Source: Parvimonas sp. oral taxon 110 str. F0139
Lineage (GTDB): Bacteria; Bacillota; Clostridia; Tissierellales; Peptoniphilaceae
NCBI RefSeq assembly: GCF_000214475.1
Contig: NZ_AFII01000001.1
Coordinates: forward strand, 372,001 to 436,000
Direction of reading: 5' to 3'
Length of the DNA: 64,000 bases
The notes beneath the pieces are model-generated. The model searched no databases, was not told the origin of the DNA, and worked only from the letters and a program-made list of their open reading frames with translations. Made by a program: the position numbers and the translations under genes. The first letter of the stretch is position 1. Each line of letters starts with the position of its first letter. Below, one piece after another: positions 57,745 to 64,000 of the stretch.

Positions 57745-58470
57745 CTATTTATTTTCTAATTTTACATTGTTCCATTCAGAATATTTTAAAGATTCTTCTA
57801 TTTTAAAAGCTCCTTTATCTCCACCATATTCTAAAGTCCAAACTACACTTTTTAGATAAAAAGTTTTCTTATCAAAAACCACTTCAAATTTCACATCAAC
57901 CTCAAAATCATTAACAGATAATTTCAATCCATACTGTGATTTTAAAACATCAATAATCTTTAAATTTTTATTTTCGGTTTTTAATTTTAAATGATATTCA
58001 TCATTTTCTTCTTCTAGTATCAAATCTTTTTCTTTAAGAGTATAAATTGCATCCAACAGTTTATAATAGTCAGGACTAACAATGTAATTAGTATTTTCTT
58101 TTTTTGTTTCTTTAGTTTGTCCGTTTTCTTTGAAAGTAGTTATTGTTGTCTTTTTTGCATCTCCAACAAATACTACATCATTATCTACTTCTCCTTCTTC
58201 TCTTTTTCCTGTATATTTTATACTTCCTTTTCCTTTAATAATTTTTCTAGTATTAGCATTATATTGTAATTCAGCATGAATAAGTTGAGTTTTAATGTTG
58301 CCTTTAGTCTCATTTTTACTTTCACTATCCATTATATATGACTGAAGTTTATCATTTGCCTCTTTTGATTTCTCAAAAAGATCTCTTACTTGCATCTTTT
58401 TAGAACAACCTGTAAAAACAAATACAGACAATAATAGGGTTATAATAAAAAATCTTTTCGTTTTAAACAT
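57745..58470 (-). CDS. Lipoprotein of unknown function, paralogue of the preceding gene product
   Basis: A 241-residue protein, signal peptide FFIITLLLSVFVFTGCSKK with lipobox FTGC. It matches its neighbour throughout: LFEKSKEANDKLQSYI, FVGDAKKTTITTFKENGQ, PDYYKLLDAIYTLKEKD, NDEYHLKLKTENK and FDKKTFYLKSVVWTLEYG. Each gene has its own terminator, so they may be expressed separately. Function is not recognised. Confidence 0.8.
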   Translation of the reverse strand: MFKTKRFFIITLLLSVFVFTGCSKKMQVRDLFEKSKEANDKLQSYIMDSESKNETKGNIKTQLIHAELQYNANTRKIIKGKGSIKYTGKREEGEVDNDVVFVGDAKKTTITTFKENGQTKETKKENTNYIVSPDYYKLLDAIYTLKEKDLILEEENDEYHLKLKTENKNLKIIDVLKSQYGLKLSVNDFEVDVKFEVVFDKKTFYLKSVVWTLEYGGDKGAFKIEESLKYSEWNNVKLENK

Positions 58471-58618
58471 TTCCTATCACCTCGACTTTATATTTTTCTT
58501 AATTATATCATATATATATTATTTTAAAAAGTTTATTAAATAAAATTTCAAATCAGTAATTTAACTATTTATAGTTAATGTTCTAATAAAGAAAAATATT
58601 TATAATAAATTAATATAT

Positions 58619-58657
58619 AAAAAAGGAATGTAATATATCAATTGTAAATCACATTCC
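58619..58657 (-). terminator. upp terminator
   Basis: A 7-bp stem GGAATGT/ACATTCC around a 19-nt loop with T6 on the minus strand. Confidence 0.75.
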
Positions 58658-58706
58658 CTTAAAATTGTTTATTTGTCAATAATAAGCTAATTTTTTAAAT
58701 TTAAAA

Positions 58707-59381
<675 letters not shown>

Positions 59382-59393
59382 TTAATTTTTAAT

Positions 59394-59422
59394 ATTATAC
59401 AAAATATTTTTAGATTAGTAAA
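59394..59422 (-). promoter_or_regulatory. upp promoter
   Basis: On the minus strand, TTTACT, a 17-nt spacer and TATAAT, 58 nt upstream of the upp start. Confidence 0.7.
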
Positions 59423-59485
59423 GTCTACTAATTATATCGATAAATTATTTATACTATTTTCCTACAAAAAAATATTATAAAATTA

Positions 59486-59514
59486 TTGAATTCTTTCCTT
59501 TTTTATGTTATACT
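59486..59514 (+). promoter_or_regulatory. tRNA-Leu promoter
   Basis: TTGAAT, a 17-nt spacer and TATACT with an extended TGT, ending 18 nt before the mature tRNA. Confidence 0.82.
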
Positions 59515-59532
59515 ATTCAAGTAATTGAATTT

Positions 59533-59619
59533 GCCGGCGTGTCGGAACTGGCAGACGAGACAGACTCAAAATCTGTTATCCGCAAGGGTGTGTGGGTTCG
59601 AGTCCCACTGCCGGCACCA
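59533..59619 (+). tRNA. tRNA-Leu (anticodon CAA)
   Basis: An 87-nt class II tRNA with a CCA end encoded. Acceptor GCCGGCG pairs with TGCCGGC and the discriminator is A, as for leucine tRNAs. The anticodon stem is ACAGA/TCTGT with loop CTCAAAA, giving anticodon CAA for UUG codons. A long variable arm precedes GGTTCGAGTCC. It stands alone with its own promoter and terminator. Confidence 0.96.
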
Positions 59620-59623
59620 TTTT

Positions 59624-59650
59624 AAAACTAACGTTTAGTTAGTTTTTTTT
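59624..59650 (+). terminator. tRNA-Leu terminator
   Basis: A 9-bp stem AAAACTAAC/GTTAGTTTT with T8, ending directly at the structured repeat. Confidence 0.9.
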
Positions 59651-59719
59651 ATTGTGAAACAACAAGGTTCCCGGGAACCCACCCGATGCGAAGCATCGTG
59701 GAAGGGTGGGGTTCTTATT
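59651..59719 (+). repeat. Terminator-abutting structured repeat, copy 2
   Basis: This 69-nt copy is the most regular of the three. It contains the perfect palindrome GGTTCCCGGGAACC, the hairpin CGATGC-GAA-GCATCG, and GAACCCACCC pairing with GGGTGGGGTTC around it with one bulged base. There is no ORF. It lies between the tRNA terminator and the phosphohexomutase terminator. Confidence 0.9.
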
Positions 59720-59721
59720 GC

Positions 59722-59750
59722 AAAAAAGGTATGAATCAACATACCTTTTT
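59722..59750 (-). terminator. Phosphohexomutase terminator, bidirectional
   Basis: Stem AAAAAGGTATG/CATACCTTTTT with a 6-nt loop, directly after the 59754 stop codon on the minus strand. Confidence 0.9.
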
Positions 59751-59753
59751 CCT

Positions 59754-61450
59754 TTATTTTACATTATTCATTTTTTCTCTACACACTTTTTCAATTAAAT
59801 CTAATTTAATTATACTTTCTTGTTCTGTTTTTCCTATTGTATAAATATATAATTTAATCTTAGGTTCTGTTCCAGATGGTCTTAAGGCATACCAAGATCC
59901 ATCATTTAAATAATACTTTAGACAATTTTGTTTTGGAAAATCTAAATATCCATCTTTAAAATCAATGACTTCTTTTAAAGAAATATCTCCCATTTCTTTA
60001 ATAGGATTTTCTCTAAAGTCTTCCATCATTCTTCCAATTCTTTGTTGTCCTTCAATTCCTTCAAGTTCTAGAGAAATTTGTCTCTCATTATAATATCCGA
60101 ATTCTTCATATATATCATTTAAAACATCTAATAAACTCTTTCCTTGTTTTTTATAGTATGCAGCCATTTCAACAACCATCATTGAAGCTCCAACAGCATC
60201 TTTATCTCTTACGAATGTTCCGTAGCAAAAGCCTATGCTTTCTTCATATCCAAAAACATAATTTTTTTCTTTAGTTATATCATATTCATTTGTCTTCCCA
60301 CAAATATTTTTAAAACCTGTTAATGTTTCTACAGTTTCTATTCCATATTTTTTAGATATTGCTCTTGATAAATCTCCTGTTACAATAGATTTTACTAAAA
60401 CAGGATTTTCAGGTAAATTATTAAGTGCATGTCTTTGTGAGAAAATGTAATATGACAATAATGCTCCTATTCTGTTACCATTTAAAAAACATATTCTCCA
60501 TTTTTATCTCTAACTTCAAGAGCAACTCTATCACAATCAGGATCAGTTGCAATTAAAATATCAGCTCCAACTTCTTTACCTAATTTTTCAGAATAAAGAA
60601 AAGCTTTAGGAACTTCAGGATTAGGATATCCAACAGTTGTAAATTCAGGATCAGGCAATTCTTGTTCTTTTACAACAAAAATATTTTTAAAACCTCTTCT
60701 TTTTAAAACTTCTCTAACCGGTAAATTACCAACGCCGTTTAAAGGAGTATAAACTACTTTAATGCCTTTATCTATATTTTCATCATTAATAGTTAAATTT
60801 AAAACTTCTTTTTTATAATCTTCCTCTACTGAATCATCAATATATTTAGCAATTCCGCTCTTTAGAGCATCCTCAAAAGGAATTTGTTTAACATCTTCAA
60901 ACTTTTTAATTTTATCCATATGAGCTGAAATTTGGTTGGCAATATCATCAAGAATTTGAGAGCCTTCTTTCCAATATGCTTTATATCCATTATATGCTTG
61001 TGGGTTGTGACTAGCAGTAACCATTACACCAGCTATACAGTTTAATTTTCTAATCGCATAAGAACACATTGGTGTCGGTCTAATTCCCTTATAAATATAT
61101 GATTTAATTCCATTTCCTGCCATTATTGAACAAGTAAGTTCTGCAAATTCTTTTGACCCATATCTTACATCATAACTAATTGCAACACCTCTTTCAATGG
61201 CTTCTTGACCATAATCAATTATTGTATTTGCAAGTGCCTGTGCAGCCTTTGATACCATATATTTGTTCATTCTATTTGTTCCAGCACCAAGTTTTCCACG
61301 AAGACCTGCAGTACCAAATTCTAAAACTTTATAAAATCTATCTTTAATTTCTTCATCATTATCTTTTATTGAAAGTAAATCTTTTCTAGTTTTATCATCA
61401 AAAAACTCATTATTTAACCATTCTTCATAAACTTTTTTATAATCTATCAT
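59754..61450 (-). CDS. Phosphoglucomutase/phosphomannomutase family protein (one frameshift)
   Basis: The alpha-phosphohexomutase family interconverts hexose 1- and 6-phosphates for glycolysis and cell-wall sugars. Corrected length is 565 residues. The first frame has GTAGLRGKLGAGTNRMN, the phosphoserine loop VMVTASHNPQAYNGYKAYW and the metal loop ATDPDCDRVAL. It ends at a TAA after a run of six T (plus strand A 60484-60489). The second frame has GYEESIGF (sugar binding) and RPSGTEPKIKLYIY (phosphate binding). One added base joins them. The long, clostridial PgcA-type layout fits; the exact sugar is uncertain. Confidence 0.9.
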
Positions 61451-61479
61451 AAAGTCCTCCTTAAATTATTTTCTATTAT

Positions 61480-61508
61480 ATTTTACATCAAAAGGTATTT
61501 TATTTCAA
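61480..61508 (-). promoter_or_regulatory. Phosphohexomutase promoter
   Basis: On the minus strand, TTGAAA, a 17-nt spacer and TAAAAT with an extended TG, 30 nt upstream of the start. It diverges from xth. Confidence 0.65.
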
Positions 61509-61560
61509 CAGTTCAAACTAAAGCAAAATTTTAAATAGGTGTTTGTAAATAAAAAATTAT

Positions 61561-61568
61561 GGTATAAT
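61561..61568 (+). promoter_or_regulatory. xth extended -10
   Basis: TGGTATAAT ends at 61568, 37 nt before the xth ATG. The -35 is poor. Confidence 0.6.
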
Positions 61569-61605
61569 TAACTAGTATGATTAAAAAATAATATGAGGTG
61601 ATTAA

Positions 61606-62358
61606 ATGAGATTTGTTTCTTGGAATGTAAATGGACTTAGAGCTTGCATAAAAAAAGGATTTTTAGATTATTTTAATGAAATTAATGCTGACTTTTTCTG
61701 CTTACAAGAAATTAAAATGAGTGAAGGTCAACTTGATCTTGAACTTGAAGGATATGAAACTTATTACAATTATGCACAAAGAAAGGGATATAGTGGAACG
61801 GCTATTTTTACAAAATATACACCTTTAAGTGTAAAATATGGGATGGGAATTGAAGAACATGATAATGAAGGAAGACTTATAACTTTAGAGTATGAAGATT
61901 TCTTTTTAGTAACATGTTATACACCCAACTCCAAACAAGAACTTTTAAGACTTGACTACAGAATGGTATGGGAAGATGCTTTTAGAAATTATTTACTTGA
62001 ATTAAATAAAACTAAATCCGTAATAGTTTGTGGAGATTTAAATGTCGCTCATAAAGAAATCGACCTAAAAAATCCAAAAACCAATAGAAAAAATGCAGGA
62101 TTTACTGATCAAGAAAGAGAAAAGATGTCTATACTTTTAGATAGTGGGTTTACAGATACTTTCAGATATTTCTACCCTGATAAAGAAAATGAATACAGTT
62201 GGTGGAGTTATTTTGGAAAATCAAGAGAAAGAAATACAGGCTGGAGAATTGACTATTTCTTAACTTCAAAAGATATGGATGACAGACTTGTAGATGCACA
62301 AATACATCAAAGAATTTTAGGTAGTGACCACTGCCCTGTTTACTTAGAAATTAAATAA
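61606..62358 (+). CDS. xth: Exodeoxyribonuclease III
   Basis: An AP endonuclease/3'-5' exonuclease of base excision repair. The 250-residue product has MRFVSWNVNGLRACIKKGFL, the metal Glu in CLQEIKMSE, VCGDLNVAHKEIDLKNP (catalytic Asp/Asn), WWSYFGKSRERNTGWRIDYF and the final His in GSDHCPVYLEIK. All key residues are present. Start ATG 61606 after GAGGTGATTAA. A terminator and a structured repeat follow. Confidence 0.97.
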   Translation: MRFVSWNVNGLRACIKKGFLDYFNEINADFFCLQEIKMSEGQLDLELEGYETYYNYAQRKGYSGTAIFTKYTPLSVKYGMGIEEHDNEGRLITLEYEDFFLVTCYTPNSKQELLRLDYRMVWEDAFRNYLLELNKTKSVIVCGDLNVAHKEIDLKNPKTNRKNAGFTDQEREKMSILLDSGFTDTFRYFYPDKENEYSWWSYFGKSRERNTGWRIDYFLTSKDMDDRLVDAQIHQRILGSDHCPVYLEIK

Positions 62359-62375
62359 AATATTTTATTCTTCAC

Positions 62376-62408
62376 AAAATGTACCTTAAATATGTAGGTA
62401 CATTTTTT
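62376..62408 (+). terminator. xth terminator
   Basis: An 11-bp stem AAAATGTACCT/AGGTACATTTT followed by Ts. The T-tract runs straight into repeat copy 3. Confidence 0.88.
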
Positions 62409-62477
62409 ATTGTGAAACAACATGGTTCCCGGGAACCCAACTGATGCAAAGCATCGTAGAAGGGTGGGGTTCTTATA
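62409..62477 (+). repeat. Terminator-abutting structured repeat, copy 3
   Basis: A 69-nt copy with the palindrome GGTTCCCGGGAACC intact, hairpin GATGC-AAA-GCATC and right end GGGTGGGGTTCTTAT. The outer pairing is weaker than in copy 2 because CACCC is replaced by CAACT. It lies between the convergent terminators of xth and the C-S lyase gene. Confidence 0.88.
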
Positions 62478-62478
62478 T

Positions 62479-62507
62479 AAAAAAGAGACTATAAAAATTA
62501 TAGTCTC
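62479..62507 (-). terminator. C-S lyase gene terminator
   Basis: A 10-bp stem GAGACTATAA/TTATAGTCTC with T6 on the minus strand, 16 nt past the stop at 62523. Confidence 0.85.
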
Positions 62508-62522
62508 TAGATATTTTGAGGT

Positions 62523-63712
62523 TTATAAACTATCTACAACTTTTTTAAGTCTATTTAATCCATCAATTAACATTTCTCTGTTACAAGCTATATTCATTCT
62601 AAAGAAAAGTCTTGCATTTTCCCCATAATTTATTCCTGAATTAAGCAATAATTTTCCTTCATTTATCAACTTTTGATGTAACTCATCATGATCAATATCA
62701 AAAGCTCTAAGATCTAACCATAACAAGAAACTTGCTTCTGGTCTTTTTACCTTTACCTTTGGAATTTCTCTATTTATAAATTCTATTGCAAAGTCAATGT
62801 TATCTTCAATATAACTCATACATTCTTCAAACCATTCTTTACCATAAGTGTAAGCAGCGACAAAACCAACTGCTGCAAAACTTGCCATATGGAAAATTCC
62901 ATATCCTACAAGTCCATTAATAAATCTATTTCTCAATTCTTCATTAGGAATTACAGCAACAGATTGAGCAAGACCTGCAATATTAAAAGTTTTACTTGGA
63001 GCAGTTAAAGTAACAGTGTTATATAAAAAGTCTTCATTAAGAGAAGCAATTGGAATATGTTTATAATCCTTAAGTATTAAATCTCCATGAATCTCATCAG
63101 AAATCATTAATACATTATGTTTCCTACAAATTCTTCCATATGTTTCTAATTCTTCTTTTGTCCATACTCTTCCAACAGGATTATGAGGACTACATAATAC
63201 ACTTAGTTTAACGTTATTATCAACGATTTTCTTTTCAAAATCTTCAAAATCCATAACATATTTGTCTTCTAACTCAATTAATGGACTTTCGACAACAACT
63301 CTATTGTTTAAAGTTACTGCATTAAAGAAAGGTGGATAAACTGGTGTATTTATAATTACAGCATCTCCCTCTTTAGTATTGTGCAAAATAGTATTTGCTA
63401 TTCCAGGTACTACTCCCGGAACAGGGACAATCCATTCCTTCTTAATATCCCAATTGTTTTTTCCTTTTGCCATTTGATAAATGATGAAAAAAACTTTTCA
63501 CAAGGACAGTCATATCCTATTACTCCATTTGATATTGGCTCTTTTAATGCTTCTAAAATTTCATCACAACATTTAAATTCCATATCAGCTATAGACATTG
63601 ATAAAATTGAATGATCATTATTAGGTGCCCCCGCAGCAACCATATTATTCCATTTTTCAGCATGTGAATTTTTTCTGTCTACATATTCATTAAAATCATA
63701 ACATCTTCCCAT
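62523..63712 (-). CDS. MalY/PatB family PLP-dependent C-S lyase (one frameshift)
   Basis: The family splits cystathionine or cysteine S-conjugates to a thiol or H2S, pyruvate and ammonia. Corrected length is 396 residues from ATG 63712 (AGGAG 8 nt upstream; the longer TTG start is less likely). The first frame has MSIADMEFKCCDEILEAL and GVIGYDCPCEKFFSSFIKW. It continues, with one A restored in an A6 run near 63460, into WIVPVPGVVPGIANTI, CSPHNPVGRVWTKEEL, SDEIHGDLIL and the PLP lysine in TAPSKTFNIAGLAQS. Typical length for the family. H2S formation is a reasonable but unproven role. Confidence 0.88.
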
Positions 63713-63740
63713 AATAACATCTCCTATATTTTTAATCAAT

Positions 63741-64000
63741 TTATATTAATTTTTTTATATCTTCAACTCTGTCCAATTTTTCCCAAGGTAAATCTAAATC
63801 ATCTCTTCCAAAATGACCATAAGCGGCAATTTGACGATATATTGGTCTTCTTAAATCTAAAATATCAATAATTGCAGCAGGTCTTAAGTCAAATACTTTA
63901 TTAATTATTTCAATAATTTTGTCATCTGAAATTTTTCCAGTGCCAAAAGTATCTACATAAATAGAAAGTGGCTTTGCTACCCCAATAGCATAAGAAATTC
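63741..64000 (-). CDS. metK: S-adenosylmethionine synthetase, C-terminal part (5' end outside window)
   Basis: MetK makes SAM from methionine and ATP. About 86 residues to the stop at 63741 are seen: [60 protein letters not shown] and PWEKLDRVE. These match the C-terminal domain closely. It lies 28 nt upstream of the C-S lyase gene on the same strand, so the two may share a sulfur-metabolism transcript. Its regulation is outside the window. Confidence 0.96.
   Translation of the reverse strand, partial: ISYAIGVAKPLSIYVDTFGTGKISDDKIIEIINKVFDLRPAAIIDILDLRRPIYRQIAAYGHFGRDDLDLPWEKLDRVEDIKKLI

Noticed and set aside
59651..59719. The repeat as a remnant of a group IIC intron, which also insert after terminators
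   Set aside because: No domain V motif, GTGYG start or reverse transcriptase remnant is visible, and 69 bp is too short. The insertion preference is similar, so it is mentioned only as an analogy.

Overview
The window is chromosomal DNA from a strongly AT-rich, low-GC Gram-positive bacterium (Firmicutes). Support comes from GGAGG-type ribosome binding sites almost everywhere, a ctsR-mcsA-mcsB locus, RNase J, IreB, RuvX/YrzB, YsxC, YlbF and TrmR/TrhP homologues, and the S10-spc-alpha ribosomal superoperon. Gene content and base composition fit an anaerobic coccus of the Tissierellia/Peptoniphilaceae type (Parvimonas-like). The genus is an inference, not demonstrated. I see no phage, plasmid, IS transposase or CRISPR.

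Layout. 1-1900: ctsR, mcsA and the start of an mcsB-like gene (minus strand) behind a CtsR operator. 1930-2440: a terminator, a structured repeat and a frameshifted small membrane protein gene. 2600-6922: polA and a coaE gene fused to a membrane-anchored lytic transglycosylase. 7164-8564: murC (plus strand). 8609-12115: rpsO, pnp, trpS. 12292-23228: a long minus-strand run nifS, AI-2E-type permease, alaS, ireB, ruvX, yrzB, fur, rnj, ylbF, trmR, trhP, GNAT. 23543-37527: the ribosomal superoperon from rpsJ to rplQ with secY, adk, infA and rpoA; it carries a promoter, an attenuator-like leader and a terminator, and lacks rpsD and map at their usual places. 37898-40117: rmuC and a polysaccharide deacetylase. 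40460-41889: purB (plus). 41931-45088: two peptidases (M3 family, C1B family). 45306-49540: two ABC systems. 49704-55852: tig, clpP, clpX, lon, engB. 55989-59336: an extradiol-dioxygenase-like protein, two paralogous lipoproteins, upp. 59533-61450: tRNA-Leu(CAA) and a phosphohexomutase. 61606-64000: xth (plus), a MalY/PatB-type C-S lyase, and the 3' end of metK.

Three points stand out. (1) The McsB homologue keeps the fold signature but has lost the arginine-kinase active-site residues, and its McsA partner lacks the N-terminal CxxC pair. This looks like a remodelled CtsR/McsA/McsB system. (2) A ~69-bp structured repeat occurs three times in one orientation, each directly abutting an intrinsic terminator. 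(3) Dephospho-CoA kinase is fused through a charged linker and one membrane segment to an extracytoplasmic lytic transglycosylase.

Quality warning: ten genes, including the essential alaS and rplC, are each split by a single missing base, always in or next to a short homopolymer run and always the same sign. This is best explained by consensus sequencing error. I annotate those genes as single reading units and mark the frameshift.
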